A stretch of 64,000 bases of DNA from Weissella soli. Its GTDB lineage: Bacteria > Bacillota > Bacilli > Lactobacillales > Lactobacillaceae. The stretch covers positions 744,001 through 808,000 of the forward strand of contig NZ_CP017326.1 of the NCBI RefSeq assembly GCF_001761545.1, written 5' to 3'. Position numbers and translations under genes: made by a program. The notes under the pieces were generated by a model that was given only the letters and a program-made list of their open reading frames with translations, had not been told where the DNA came from and ran no database searches. Of this stretch, positions 32,632-42,259 are shown in pieces (position 1 is the first letter of the stretch; each line of letters begins with the position of its first letter).

Positions 32632-34857
32632 TTATTTAAAGGCCCGCTTAACTTCAAAGATATCTTTGATGTTCTTCAGGGTATCCATGATGTGTTCAAG
32701 TTGCTCTAAATTACGCACCCCGACTGTCATCGTGATAATGGCGTTATTGTTATTATCAATACGGCCATTAATTGAGTTCAATGACTTCGTCGTGTTGCTG
32801 GCAATCCGAATGACATCATTCAACAGCTTACCCCGGTTCATCCCCAAGATAACCAAATCAGCATCGTACTCGCGCTTGGTGTTACCCTCAGGATCTTCCC
32901 AAGCAACATCAACCGTCCGTTGACCCACTTCAGTGGCGGCGGCTAAATTAGGGCAGCCGACGCGGTGCACTGAGACACCCCGTCCCTTAGTGATATAACC
33001 GACGACCTCATCCCCGGGTACCGGTGTACAACAGTGCCCCAAACGGACCAACATTGAATCAATCCCCTGAATGACAATGCGATCATCGCCCTTTTTGTTA
33101 TGATGATTTTTCTTAACGTCCACCGTTTGATGTTCTTCAAAGAGGGCTTTTTGCTCGGCCGCTAGCCGTTCTTCTTCTTCACGCGCGCGAATGTCTTCCG
33201 TAAAGCGGTTGGCCACGCCCTGAGGTGACAATTCGCCAAAACCAAGTGACGCATACATATCGTCCACGGAATGGTAGTGCAACCGCTCCATCGCACTCAA
33301 GGCATTCTCATCTGACATGATCTCGTCAGCATCGTAACCTTCTTCCGTCAAGAAACTGGCCAACATGGTCTTACCAGCGGTGATGTTCTCGTCTCGATCC
33401 TGCTTGCGGAAGTATTGCTTGATCTTATTACGTGCCCGCCGGGTCTTGACCAGGTTTAACCAATCACGGTTTGGCTTGGCGTTGGCACTGGTCATGATTT
33501 CGACAATATCGCCAGTTTTAATTTCATAATCCAAAGGGACAATTTTGCCATTGACCTTGGCACCCGTGGTGGTCGTACCGACATTGGTGTGAATCGTGAA
33601 GGCCATGTCTAGCGGACCAGCACCCTTTGACAGTTCAAAGACATCGCCCTTGGGTGTGAACGCATAGACGCGGTCGGAAAACAAATCACCCTTCACAGAC
33701 TCCATGAAATCATCAGAATCACTAGATTCTTTTTGCAATTCCAAGATACCTTGAATCACATTCAATTTCTGTTGGTCGGTGTTTTGTACGTCGGCTCCGG
33801 CAAAATTACCTTCTTTATAGGCCCAGTGGGCAGCGACCCCGAACTCGGCAATTTCATGCATTTTATGCGTCCGGATTTGTACTTCCAATGGGCGGCCACC
33901 GGGACCAATCACGGAAGTATGTAATGACTGATAGCCATTGGCTTTAGGCAAAGCAATGTAATCCTTGAAACGACCAGGCATGGGCGTCCATCGCGCATGA
34001 ATCGCACCCAACACGGCATACGTATCGGGCACGGAATCAACGAGTACTCGAATCGCTAACAGATCGTAAATTTCATCGAACTGCTTATGCTTGTCTTGCA
34101 TCTTACGATAAATCGAATAGATGTGCTTGGGCCGACCATAAACTTCCACATTTTTTAATTTAAGTTCATCAATGGAAGTTTGAATGTCTTGCACCGCATG
34201 TTCGACAATGTCCAAACGTTCTTGCCGTCGCAATTGCATTGACTGCGCGATAAAATGATAACTTTCATAGTCTAGGTAACGTAGCGCCGTATCTTCCAAC
34301 TCCCACTTAATCGTCATAATTCCTAAACGATCTGCCAATGGGGCGTAGATCTCTAATGTTTCTGAGGCAATGCGCTTCTGCTTGTCCTCACGCAAAGCCC
34401 CTAAGGTACGGATATTGTGTAAACGATCCGCCAACTTTACAAAGATCACCCGAATGTCATGTGACATTGCCAATAACAGCTTCCGGTGATTTTCAGCTAA
34501 TTGTTCTGAAGCTGATTTATACTCAATCTTTGAAATTTTTGACACGCCATCAACAATGCCCGCAACGTCTTTGCCAAAGGCAGCCTCAACGTCTTCCAAC
34601 GTGGCATCCGTATCTTCAACGACATCATGCAAGAACCCCGCAATCACTGTGTCGGGGTCCATATGGAGCTCGGCCAAAATACCGGCCACTTGAATTGGAT
34701 GAATAATGTAAGGTTCACCTGACTTGCGCTTTTGATCCTTATGCAGGTTGGATGCAAACTCAAATGCCTGATCAACTTTGGTAATATGTTCGTCGTTCAT
34801 ATAAGATGCATAAAGGTCATGCACCTCAATCCAAGTTAATACTTTTGCTTCTGCCAT
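32632..34857 (-). CDS. relA: Bifunctional (p)ppGpp synthetase/hydrolase
   Basis: Stringent-response enzyme of 741 residues (Rel/RSH long form). Domains: HD hydrolase (about 30-200; HPIQVAGILAEL and GFLHDVVEDT), synthetase (about 240-370; DYIALPKANGYQSLHTSV), TGS (about 410-470; VYAFTPKGDVFELSKGAGPLDMAF), zinc-finger/helical region with the conserved RLGHCCTPVPGD, and C-terminal ACT (about 665-741). The hydrolase residues are present, so it should both make and destroy (p)ppGpp. Start ATG at 34857 with AAGGATTAG upstream. Its own promoter must lie downstream of the rpoD terminator; a strong hairpin sits in its 5' leader. Confidence 0.96.
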   Translation of the reverse strand: MAEAKVLTWIEVHDLYASYMNDEHITKVDQAFEFASNLHKDQKRKSGEPYIIHPIQVAGILAELHMDPDTVIAGFLHDVVEDTDATLEDVEAAFGKDVAGIVDGVSKISKIEYKSASEQLAENHRKLLLAMSHDIRVIFVKLADRLHNIRTLGALREDKQKRIASETLEIYAPLADRLGIMTIKWELEDTALRYLDYESYHFIAQSMQLRRQERLDIVEHAVQDIQTSIDELKLKNVEVYGRPKHIYSIYRKMQDKHKQFDEIYDLLAIRVLVDSVPDTYAVLGAIHARWTPMPGRFKDYIALPKANGYQSLHTSVIGPGGRPLEVQIRTHKMHEIAEFGVAAHWAYKEGNFAGADVQNTDQQKLNVIQGILELQKESSDSDDFMESVKGDLFSDRVYAFTPKGDVFELSKGAGPLDMAFTIHTNVGTTTTGAKVNGKIVPLDYEIKTGDIVEIMTSANAKPNRDWLNLVKTRRARNKIKQYFRKQDRDENITAGKTMLASFLTEEGYDADEIMSDENALSAMERLHYHSVDDMYASLGFGELSPQGVANRFTEDIRAREEEERLAAEQKALFEEHQTVDVKKNHHNKKGDDRIVIQGIDSMLVRLGHCCTPVPGDEVVGYITKGRGVSVHRVGCPNLAAATEVGQRTVDVAWEDPEGNTKREYDADLVILGMNRGKLLNDVIRIASNTTKSLNSINGRIDNNNNAIITMTVGVRNLEQLEHIMDTLKNIKDIFEVKRAFK

Positions 34858-34876
34858 AATCTAATCCTTTGTTATC

Positions 34877-34917
34877 GATACCGGACCGATTGGGATTAGT
34901 ACCCGCAGTCCAATACC
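34877..34917 (-). other. Stem-loop in the relA 5' leader
   Basis: On the minus-strand RNA, 10 bp pair between 34908-34917 and 34877-34886 (three G-U pairs), enclosing a second GGG/CCC stem (34892-34894 with 34902-34904). The structure ends about 20 nt before the start codon, just upstream of the ribosome binding site. No T-run follows, so it is not a terminator. Confidence 0.5.
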
Positions 34918-35001
34918 GTATTTTACGCAGTAAACTAAATTGTTTGCTATGTATCTAATCAGCTTGTGAAAGCTTGACTAGGGCTAATCTTTATTGTACT
35001 C

Positions 35002-35037
35002 AAAAAACGGGTAAAACACTAGCATTTTACCCGTTTT
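35002..35037 (-). terminator. Terminator of the dnaG-rpoD operon
   Basis: Perfect 13-bp stem AAAACGGGTAAAA (35004-35016) with 35025-35037, 8-nt loop, T6 run on the minus strand. Confidence 0.9.
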
Positions 35038-35109
35038 GGAAATTTTATTTGCTTGTGCACTTATTCTGAGAAACCACTGGTTGTCCGAATAAATGTTTGG
35101 CACTTGTTT

Positions 35110-36243
35110 TTAGTCCAAGAAATCACGCAATTGCTTTGAACGTGATGGGTGGCGTAGCTTACGCAAGGCCTTAGCTTCGATTTGACGGATACGTTCACGC
35201 GTCACCCCAAAGACCTTACCCACTTCTTCCAAAGTCCGCGTCCGACCATCTTCCAAACCAAACCGCAACCGCAACACGTTCTCTTCACGATCAGTCAACG
35301 TATCCAAAACAGATTCTAATTGTTCTTTCAACATTTGGTAAGCTGCTGAATCAGCTGGAGACACGGCCTCATGGTCTTCGATGAAGTCACCCAAGTGGGA
35401 ATCATCCTCTTCACCAATTGGTGTTTCCAATGACACTGGCTCTTGCGCGATCTTCAAGATATCACGGACTTTTTCAGTGGCGATATCCATCTCGGCACCG
35501 ATTTCGTCAGGCGTTGGTTCACGACCCAAATCTGACAACAAGTTACGTTGGATACGGATCAACTTGTTAATCGTTTCCACCATGTGCACGGGGATACGAA
35601 TCGTCCGTGCTTGGTCGGCAATGGCACGGGTAATCGCTTGACGAATCCACCAAGTAGCATAAGTTGAGAACTTAAATCCCTTGCGATAATCAAACTTCTC
35701 AACGGCCTTCATCAGACCCATGTTTCCTTCTTGAATCAAATCCAAGAATTGCATCCCACGACCAACGTAACGCTTAGCAATTGAGACAACCAGACGGAGG
35801 TTGGCTTCAGCCAATTCTTGCTTAGCTGAATCATCACCTTGTTCGATACGCTCAGCCAAGGTAACTTCTTCGGCACCAGTCAACAGTGAAACTCGGCCAA
35901 TTTCCTTCAGATACATGCGCACAGGGTCGTTGATCTTCATCCCAGTTGGTGCATCAGCAGATTGCTTCAACTCTTTTTCAGTCAAAGTGGTCTTCTTGTT
36001 GTTCAAAGCACGTACGGAAGGTTCACCCTTTTCATCAACGATGGCAATCCCGGCTGATTCAATTGTATCGTACAAATCATCGATCTGATCCGCATTCAAA
36101 CTGAAAGCCTTCACCAAGGTCTCTTGCAAAGAAGATTCCTTGATTTCCTTATCGGCCTTAAATTCTTTGATGACCTTCTTAGTTGCCCGATCAAAAACTG
36201 CTTTATCAAATTCAACAGTTGCTACTTTTTTCTTATTTGCCAT
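35110..36243 (-). CDS. rpoD: RNA polymerase primary sigma factor
   Basis: Housekeeping sigma factor of 377 residues. An N-terminal region 1.1-like part (1-100) precedes region 1.2 ([20 protein letters not shown]), region 2 with the -10 reader ([36 protein letters not shown]), region 3 and region 4 with the -35 reader ([32 protein letters not shown]). It directs most transcription in the cell. The gene follows dnaG by 23 bp, the conserved macromolecular-synthesis order without rpsU here, and ends at a strong terminator. Confidence 0.98.
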   Translation of the reverse strand: MANKKKVATVEFDKAVFDRATKKVIKEFKADKEIKESSLQETLVKAFSLNADQIDDLYDTIESAGIAIVDEKGEPSVRALNNKKTTLTEKELKQSADAPTGMKINDPVRMYLKEIGRVSLLTGAEEVTLAERIEQGDDSAKQELAEANLRLVVSIAKRYVGRGMQFLDLIQEGNMGLMKAVEKFDYRKGFKFSTYATWWIRQAITRAIADQARTIRIPVHMVETINKLIRIQRNLLSDLGREPTPDEIGAEMDIATEKVRDILKIAQEPVSLETPIGEEDDSHLGDFIEDHEAVSPADSAAYQMLKEQLESVLDTLTDREENVLRLRFGLEDGRTRTLEEVGKVFGVTRERIRQIEAKALRKLRHPSRSKQLRDFLD

Positions 36244-36266
36244 GTTAAAAGGCTCCTTATCTTCAT

Positions 36267-38171
36267 TTAAGACTTGCGTTGCGGTTGATTTTGCTTCATT
36301 AGTTCAACTAACTTGATGGTTAATTGTGCCACTAACGCTTGATTATGCACTTGACTAGCCTCAGAAAGCTCACGGCGAACCTGCTTAATTTGGTCTTCAA
36401 GGGGACTTTCCTGCATAATTACCCGGATATAATCATCGATTTGGCTTTGGTAATCGTCAGTGTCAAACAAGCGATCGTCAATGTCATCAAGACTCGCAAT
36501 GATCCGTGTCAAATCTGGTCGCTGCACATAGTCCATAAACCGGGCGGCATCGACTGGCACATTGCCCCCAAACTCATCTTTATACGCTGACGCTAACAAT
36601 AATAGGGTTTCATAGTTGGCCTGGTTGAAATGAAAATCCTCACGACTGGTGACATTGAGCCAAACAAGCGGATCACGTAAAATCCACGCGAGCACAATTT
36701 GCTCAGCTTGTTCACCACGTGATGACCGTGGCCGCAAAGTGGGCTGGGCAGCCCCCGACCAGGAACGGGTGTCATTTTGCCAAGGCGTCTGTGCCCCAGC
36801 ATTTTGCTGACGTGACTGAGTCTGGGTCTGCCGGGCACCACCCTGGCCCTGCGCAATCTTTGCCAGTAACAGCGGTTGGATTTGTTGTTGCAACCCTGCC
36901 AGCGAAATATGATAGGCATCGGATAATTGTGCCAAATACGTTTCACGAATCAATGGTTCATCCACGCTGGCAATCACCGGCAACACGTCTGCAATATAGG
37001 CAAACACTTCCGCCTGATTATTCATATTGCGATCAGTCTGGAGATAGCGAATATTAAAGGCCACCGGGTCTTCCGTATTATGCACAAACACATTTGTGAA
37101 CGCTGTTGAATCATGACTACGCAAAAATTCATCTGGATCTTGATTGTCCGGGATATGCACAACCTGGGCCTTTAATTGACTGTTCATCGCAATTAAATCT
37201 AAGGCGCGCTTGGTGGCTGCTTGACCGGCACTATCGGCATCATAAGTAACCGAGATACTTTCGGCCATCCGGTTCAAAATGTGCACTTGTTCCGGTGTCA
37301 AACTGGTGCCCATTGAGGCAACCCCATTGTTGATGCCCGCTTGAAAGGCCGCAATCACATCCATAAACCCTTCAAACAAAATGACCTGCTTCGACTTACG
37401 AATAGCATTCTTGGCCATATCTAGATTAAAGAGCTCACGTGACTTCTCAAATAGTGGACTTTCTGGTGAGTTGATATACTTGGGCTCATCATCGCCACTC
37501 GTTAACTTACGGCCTGAGTAGGCAATTGGTTGCCCCTTGGCATTACGAATCGTGAACAGTACCCGATCGTTAAAACGATCATGGAGTGTCCCATCCGACC
37601 AAGTGACAAATAATTCCGAGGCGCGTAATAATTGATAATCAATCTTTTTTTCTTCAAAATATTTTAGTAAGACATCCCCTGTCGGCGCAAAACCCAGACT
37701 ATAGGCATCAATCGTGCCATCGTCGAGCCCCCGCTCATGGAGGTAGTCAAGGGCTTGTTCGCCGACGGCTGTGTTCACCAGGAAATGGTGATACAGCTTT
37801 GTAGCATCGGCGTACAAGTCAAGTAAGGCCTGGATCTGGGGATCAACTGGCTTAGCAGTTGTTTCCGAAACATCTTCAGCAATTTCGATGCCCGCCATTG
37901 GCGCAACTTTGGCCACGGCCTGGGGGAAGCTCAAGTCTTCCAAATCCATCAAAAAGCTGAAAACATTCCCACCGCGGCCACATGAAAAACAATGAAAAAT
38001 CTGCTTTTCTTCGTTGACCGAAAATGATGGGGTGCGCTCCTCATGAAAAGGACACAATCCAAACAGATTGCGTCCCTGTTTACGGAGTTGTACGTGTTGG
38101 CTAATCACGTCAACAATATTAATGCGTTGACGGATTTCTTCCACGACTTCATTAGGAATACGTGTCGCCAT
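36267..38171 (-). CDS. dnaG: DNA primase
   Basis: Primase of 634 residues that makes RNA primers at replication forks. The CHC2 zinc ribbon is at the N-terminus ([27 protein letters not shown]), the catalytic core begins near 125, and the TOPRIM domain carries [17 protein letters not shown] and [11 protein letters not shown]. The C-terminal part is the helicase-binding domain, preceded by a Q/R/S/T-rich linker (about 440-480). It is the first gene of the dnaG-rpoD operon. Confidence 0.97.
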   Translation of the reverse strand: MATRIPNEVVEEIRQRINIVDVISQHVQLRKQGRNLFGLCPFHEERTPSFSVNEEKQIFHCFSCGRGGNVFSFLMDLEDLSFPQAVAKVAPMAGIEIAEDVSETTAKPVDPQIQALLDLYADATKLYHHFLVNTAVGEQALDYLHERGLDDGTIDAYSLGFAPTGDVLLKYFEEKKIDYQLLRASELFVTWSDGTLHDRFNDRVLFTIRNAKGQPIAYSGRKLTSGDDEPKYINSPESPLFEKSRELFNLDMAKNAIRKSKQVILFEGFMDVIAAFQAGINNGVASMGTSLTPEQVHILNRMAESISVTYDADSAGQAATKRALDLIAMNSQLKAQVVHIPDNQDPDEFLRSHDSTAFTNVFVHNTEDPVAFNIRYLQTDRNMNNQAEVFAYIADVLPVIASVDEPLIRETYLAQLSDAYHISLAGLQQQIQPLLLAKIAQGQGGARQTQTQSRQQNAGAQTPWQNDTRSWSGAAQPTLRPRSSRGEQAEQIVLAWILRDPLVWLNVTSREDFHFNQANYETLLLLASAYKDEFGGNVPVDAARFMDYVQRPDLTRIIASLDDIDDRLFDTDDYQSQIDDYIRVIMQESPLEDQIKQVRRELSEASQVHNQALVAQLTIKLVELMKQNQPQRKS

Positions 38172-38261
38172 GACAACCTCCGTTCTTTACATTGGTTACA
38201 ACATAATCAGTATGCTTAGATTGCATAAATCAAAGCAAAAAAATAGTATTACAGCTCCTAT

Positions 38262-38290
38262 AATTATACGCACAATAAGTAAAAAAGCAA
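38262..38290 (-). promoter_or_regulatory. Promoter of the dnaG-rpoD operon
   Basis: Minus-strand TTGCTT (38285-38290), 17-bp spacer, TATAAT (38262-38267). The start codon lies about 90 bp downstream. The -35 box abuts the T-run of the hairpin at 38291-38306. Confidence 0.6.
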
Positions 38291-38469
38291 CCCCTTTGTC
38301 AAGGGGCTCTTTTGAAGCAGAAGCCCGCTATCATAGGGATTGGAATTTTGTGTAAATATATTATGTAAACTAGAAAAAAAGAAGAGGTTGTCATCAACTA
38401 TTAAGCTCAATGACTTTGAAAAAAGGACCCCCAGCGCTTTTGAACTCCTGACGCATAAGCGTTGCGACC
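38281..38469. other. Structured non-coding interval between dnaG and the FabK-like gene
   Basis: About 190 bp without a credible ORF. It contains CCCCTT/AAGGGG (38291-38306), which on the minus strand is followed by GCTTTTTT and looks like a terminator, and a strong GACGC/GCGTT hairpin (about 38450-38464). Because the FabK-like gene has its own terminator at 38470-38507, the second terminator implies a separate short minus-strand transcript, or the interval is a relic of an inserted element. Not recognised as any known RNA. Confidence 0.35.
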
Positions 38470-38507
38470 AAAAAAGAATCCTCATCACTCATAAGGATCC
38501 TTTTTGC
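38470..38507. terminator. Terminator after the FabK-like gene
   Basis: 12-bp stem with one mismatch (AAAAAGAATCCT against AGGATCCTTTTT) and T-runs on both sides, about 65 bp beyond the stop codon. Confidence 0.8.
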
Positions 38508-38571
38508 AGCGGTAATTTAATTTGCTAGTTTCTTTCGTTAATGCACCAGATGACTGGGTACCTAATCGTGG

Positions 38572-39507
38572 CTAGTACGTAATCTTCAAGTGGTTCACCA
38601 CTGCTTCAGCTTCATTGAACAAACCTTCAATAATATCCTTTACGGGACGCTGGCTATTAACCATACCTGCAATCTCGCCAGCCATGACGGAACCATTTTC
38701 AACATCCCCCTCAAAGACAGCCTTTGACAAAGATCCTAAAGACAACTCTTCCAAGGCATCTCGTGAAGCCCCTGAGTACTCAAGCTCCAGATACTTAGCG
38801 ATCATCGGATTCTTGATGGAGCGAACTGGCGCTCCTGAGCGACGACCCGTCACCGTCGTTGCTGTGTCATTGGCGTCCAAAACGGCTTGCTTGAAGGCCT
38901 CTGGCACGGGGGTTTCATCGGCCGTTAAGAAAATCGTCCCCGCCTGGATACCTTGCGCACCCAAAGCATAAGCAGCCGCTACACCGCGGCCATCACCGAT
39001 ACCACCAGCGGCAATCACGGGGATGTTCACAGCTAACACGACTTGTGGCACGAGTGCCATAGTCGTCGTCTCACCAACGTGGCCGCCGGACTCCATCCCT
39101 TCGGCAACTACGGCCACAGCACCCAAATCTTCCATCTTCTTAGCTAATTTAACTGAAGGAATCACGGGAATCACCTTGATCCCGGCTGCGGTCAGGGCGG
39201 GCATGTAAACCTTTGGCGTACCAGCACCAGTCATCACAATTGGTACCGCTTCTTCGATGATCACGTCAACCATATCAGGAATGTTTTTCATCATCAACAT
39301 CAAGTTCACAGCGAAAGGCTTGTCAGTACCAGCCTTCACCTTACGGATTTCCGCGCGTAAGCCTTCCTTATCAAACCCAGCTGACGTCAAAACACCCAGT
39401 CCACCAGCGTTTGACACTGCAATGACCAATTCGTGACGTGAGATACGGGCCATTGACCCTTGAATCAAGGGATACTTTGTTCCTAGAATTTCTGCAACAG
39501 TTGCCAT
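38572..39507 (-). CDS. FabK-like enoyl-ACP reductase / nitronate monooxygenase family flavoprotein
   Basis: FMN-dependent TIM-barrel protein of 311 residues. It has LIQGSMARIS at the N-terminus, the FMN-site strand VIAAGGIGDGRGVAAAYALGAQGIQAGTIFL, and EGMESGGHVGETTTM, which is the FabK motif; nitronate monooxygenases normally differ here. FabK reduces enoyl-ACP in fatty acid synthesis, yet this copy is outside any fab cluster and lies 31 bp after an acyl-CoA:acetate CoA-transferase gene. It may reduce an enoyl thioester derived from that enzyme rather than serve bulk lipid synthesis. Family certain, exact substrate not. Confidence 0.82.
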   Translation of the reverse strand: MATVAEILGTKYPLIQGSMARISRHELVIAVSNAGGLGVLTSAGFDKEGLRAEIRKVKAGTDKPFAVNLMLMMKNIPDMVDVIIEEAVPIVMTGAGTPKVYMPALTAAGIKVIPVIPSVKLAKKMEDLGAVAVVAEGMESGGHVGETTTMALVPQVVLAVNIPVIAAGGIGDGRGVAAAYALGAQGIQAGTIFLTADETPVPEAFKQAVLDANDTATTVTGRRSGAPVRSIKNPMIAKYLELEYSGASRDALEELSLGSLSKAVFEGDVENGSVMAGEIAGMVNSQRPVKDIIEGLFNEAEAVVNHLKITY

Positions 39508-39538
39508 GATACCTATTCCTCTTTTTTCTTGCGTATTT

Positions 39539-41098
39539 TTATTGGTTAACTAGGGCTGATAACCCGCCCCATTTTTCGGCGAACAAACCAGCATCCATTT
39601 CCTTCAAATGATCACTGATGAGTGGCTTGAAGTCCATGTGTGCCAAAATGTCCTTGTCTAAGTCCATGCCGGGTGCGATTTCCGTCAACATCAACCCACT
39701 TGCTGTCAGTTCAAAGACAGCGCGCTCAGTGACATAAACCACTGGTTGCTGGTTAGCGGCAGCGTATTTACCTGAGAAGGTAATTTGCTCAACCTGCGCC
39801 ACAAACTTAGTAAAACGGCCTTCTTCATCGATGACCAACTTGCCATCGGCGATGTGTTCCTTCAAACCAGCCGCCGTGAACGTACCCGCAAAGACCAGCT
39901 TCTTAGCTGTTTGTGAAATGTCGATAAAGCCACCAGCCCCGGCGACACGACCGTTGAACTTGGAAACGTTGACGTTCCCCAGGGCATCGGTTTGTGCCAA
40001 TCCCAGCACGGATAGATCAATTCCACCACCATCATAGAAGTCAAATTGAGCATCCATATCAACAATGGCTTGTGAGTTATAGGCATGCCCAAAGTCTTTC
40101 AGACCAGCTGGCACACCCCCAACGGAACCCGCTTCGGTGGTCAAAACAAAGTCATTGCTGACACCTTCTTCAGCGGTAACCGCTGAGACGTTCACTGGGA
40201 TACCAACGCCCAAATTCAAGATGGCGCCTGAACGTAATTCCATGGCTGCACGACGGGCGATGACCTTCTTGGCATCCAAAGGCAACACTGTCACTGACTG
40301 CAACGGTACCCGGACTTCCCCTGAGAAGGCAGGGTTATACAACGTATTTTCCGTTTGGAATTGGTTCTCAGGCTGGGCAACCACGAGATAATCAACGAGG
40401 ATACCCGGTACCTTGACCTGCTTAGGATGTAAGGTGTTGTTTTCAGTCACCGTTTCCACTTGGGCAATCACGATGCCCCCTGAATTGTGAGCGGCTTGGG
40501 CAATCGCTTGTACTTCCATGTCCAACCCTTCTTTATCAAGGGTCAAGTTACCAGCTTCATCCGCATACGTACCACGAATCAGCGCCACGTTAATTGGAAA
40601 GGTCGGATACCGCAGCCATTCATCACCATCCAAAGAAAGCTTGGTCACGATATCTGCAGTCGTCTTGGTGTTCATTTTGGCACCTTCTAATTCTGGGTCA
40701 ACGAAGGTGCCTAAGCCAATTTTGGTGATCACACCAGGTCCCTTCGTGGCAATGTCATGATACATACGTGTGATGACACCCTGTGGTAGGTTGTATGCCT
40801 CTAGCTCATTATTATTGATCGCCTCAGCAATTCGTGGGGATGCCGACGCAATACCACCAATCCAACGCTTCAACAAACCAGGGGCTGCCAAGTGGCTCAT
40901 CCCTTTTTGATCACGGTTACCAACCGCACTGGAATGCATAGCCGTCAATCCTTGGGGATGGGCTTCAGTTGCATACCGCTCTTCCAAAGCCATTAATAGC
41001 TCTTCAGCGACTCCGGCCAGGCCAAACCCACTGACTGCGATTGTGTCATTATCTTTAATCAAGTTTACAGCTTCACTTGCTGAAATAACCTTACTCAT
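39539..41098 (-). CDS. Acyl-CoA:acetate/3-ketoacid CoA-transferase
   Basis: Fused alpha-beta family I CoA-transferase of 519 residues (YdiF/propionate CoA-transferase type). The catalytic Glu322 is in TTEAGSVGGVPAG; the upstream oxyanion segment NLGVGIPVNVS and the N-terminal SGFGLAGVAEELL are present. It moves CoA between short acyl-CoAs and acetate or 3-oxo acids. It is first in a two-gene operon with a FabK-like flavoprotein, and a LysR gene is divergent. The likely role is activation or disposal of a short-chain acid, with the LysR protein as activator. Confidence 0.92.
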   Translation of the reverse strand: MSKVISASEAVNLIKDNDTIAVSGFGLAGVAEELLMALEERYATEAHPQGLTAMHSSAVGNRDQKGMSHLAAPGLLKRWIGGIASASPRIAEAINNNELEAYNLPQGVITRMYHDIATKGPGVITKIGLGTFVDPELEGAKMNTKTTADIVTKLSLDGDEWLRYPTFPINVALIRGTYADEAGNLTLDKEGLDMEVQAIAQAAHNSGGIVIAQVETVTENNTLHPKQVKVPGILVDYLVVAQPENQFQTENTLYNPAFSGEVRVPLQSVTVLPLDAKKVIARRAAMELRSGAILNLGVGIPVNVSAVTAEEGVSNDFVLTTEAGSVGGVPAGLKDFGHAYNSQAIVDMDAQFDFYDGGGIDLSVLGLAQTDALGNVNVSKFNGRVAGAGGFIDISQTAKKLVFAGTFTAAGLKEHIADGKLVIDEEGRFTKFVAQVEQITFSGKYAAANQQPVVYVTERAVFELTASGLMLTEIAPGMDLDKDILAHMDFKPLISDHLKEMDAGLFAEKWGGLSALVNQ

Positions 41099-41149
41099 GG
41101 TTGTTACTTCTTAGTTTTAGGTTCAAAATAATCTAATAAAAATCTTATA

Positions 41150-41212
41150 TTGTTAATAAAATCACTTACTAACAAGGTTTAGTGTAGTATCATTGTGAAT
41201 GATTGAACACAA
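41150..41212. promoter_or_regulatory. Two inverted repeats in the CoA-transferase/lysR intergenic region
   Basis: Repeat 1: TTGTTAATAA (41150-41159), 6-bp gap, TTACTAACAA (41166-41175), one mismatch. Repeat 2: TTGTG (41193-41197) and CACAA (41208-41212), 10-bp gap, reminiscent of but 2 bp longer than a canonical Rex site. Both are suited to dimeric regulators; the divergent LysR protein is the first candidate. Confidence 0.5.
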
Positions 41213-41258
41213 ACGATAAGTTTGTTACCCCAACCAAAAGTTGATCCAGGAGGGTTTT

Positions 41259-42149
41259 ATGAGTATTGAACGCCTTACCTACTTTCTTGACGCCGTTGAC
41301 CTAGCTAGTTTCACAGCCGCAGCCCAAAAGAATTTCGTCTCGCAGACGGCCATTAGTAAACAAATGAAAAATCTTGAAGAGGAAATTGGCACGCCCCTGT
41401 TTATCCGGCAAAAGAACCGGGTCACCGTGACCGCAGCTGGGCGCCAGTTTTATAATCACGCAAAACAGTTGGTTAACAATTACGAACAAGCCGTTCAACT
41501 GGCCTACGCGATTGGCTCAACTGATAAGCAAACCTTATCAATTGGTTTCACGACGTATTACGAGACACAGTTAATGTCCCCCCTGCTGCACGAGTTTATG
41601 GCGCAACACCCTGAAATTGACATCACCCTTTTGCAAGATAATTTTCGTGATAATAATCAAGCCCTGCTGTCGCAAACCGTCGATATTTTGTTTTCACGTG
41701 ATTATGCGCTCAGCGCCATCCGAGATTTTGCCCAAATTGAAACAACCATCCTGGAAGAAGGTCATATGATGATTGCGGTGGCCGAAGATGATGATCTTTG
41801 CCAATACGACGTGGTACCCAGCAAGGCCCTCGCTAACCGCGATGTCATTTTCATATCTTCTGATGCCGGTGTCACTGAGCCGCATGGTCTGACTGATAAC
41901 GCGCACAAAGACGGCTATGCATTTCACAGCATCACCCGTATCCAGAGTCTGGAGTTATTATTTATGCTCATTAGGCTGAAGCGGTTGATCGCCTTTTTCC
42001 CGGAAAACTCGCTCTTTAGCACTAATGGGGTCGTTTTCAAAACCCTAGCGAACACCGCCCACTGTTATAAAATCATTTTGGCAACTAACCGCCAAAATCC
42101 AAATCCAGCTGTCAAAATGTTGACAAATTTCATTCGTGAAACCCAATAA
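41259..42149 (+). CDS. LysR-family transcriptional regulator
   Basis: Regulator of 296 residues. The N-terminal winged helix-turn-helix reads MSIERLTYFLDAVDLASFTAAAQ and QTAISKQMKNLEEEIGTPLFIR, the LysR consensus. The C-terminal effector domain (about 90-290) is the two-lobed LysR-substrate fold. I use the ATG at 41259 because GGAGG stands 5 bp upstream; the in-frame ATG at 41241 is too early. Divergent from the CoA-transferase operon, which it probably controls in response to a metabolite of that pathway. Confidence 0.93.
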   Translation: MSIERLTYFLDAVDLASFTAAAQKNFVSQTAISKQMKNLEEEIGTPLFIRQKNRVTVTAAGRQFYNHAKQLVNNYEQAVQLAYAIGSTDKQTLSIGFTTYYETQLMSPLLHEFMAQHPEIDITLLQDNFRDNNQALLSQTVDILFSRDYALSAIRDFAQIETTILEEGHMMIAVAEDDDLCQYDVVPSKALANRDVIFISSDAGVTEPHGLTDNAHKDGYAFHSITRIQSLELLFMLIRLKRLIAFFPENSLFSTNGVVFKTLANTAHCYKIILATNRQNPNPAVKMLTNFIRETQ

Positions 42150-42193
42150 CCCTGGTTTTTAGTCATGCCAAATTATGCGCTAATTAAAAAAAT

Positions 42194-42227
42194 AAGCCAA
42201 AGAGAAGCTAACCTCTTTGGCTTTTTA
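42194..42227. terminator. Terminator after lysR, also facing the ABC exporter gene
   Basis: Perfect 11-bp stem AAGCCAAAGAG (42194-42204) with 42213-42223, 8-nt loop, T-run on plus and A-rich (T on minus) on the other side. Serves the convergent lysR and ABC exporter genes. Confidence 0.88.
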
Positions 42228-42259
42228 GCGTCATACGCGCTAACGATATTCTTGTCGAA

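Noticed and set aside
34858-35000. A T-box or known riboswitch in the relA leader
   Set aside because: No T-box sequence, no specifier loop and no terminator; only a simple two-part hairpin.
38281-38469. A tRNA or 6S RNA between dnaG and the FabK-like gene
   Set aside because: No acceptor/T-loop/anticodon arrangement and no long paired ends.
38264-38488. Overlapping ORFs of about 60-75 codons on both strands between dnaG and the FabK-like gene
   Set aside because: No ribosome binding sites, low-complexity composition, and they run through hairpins and T-runs; treated as non-coding.
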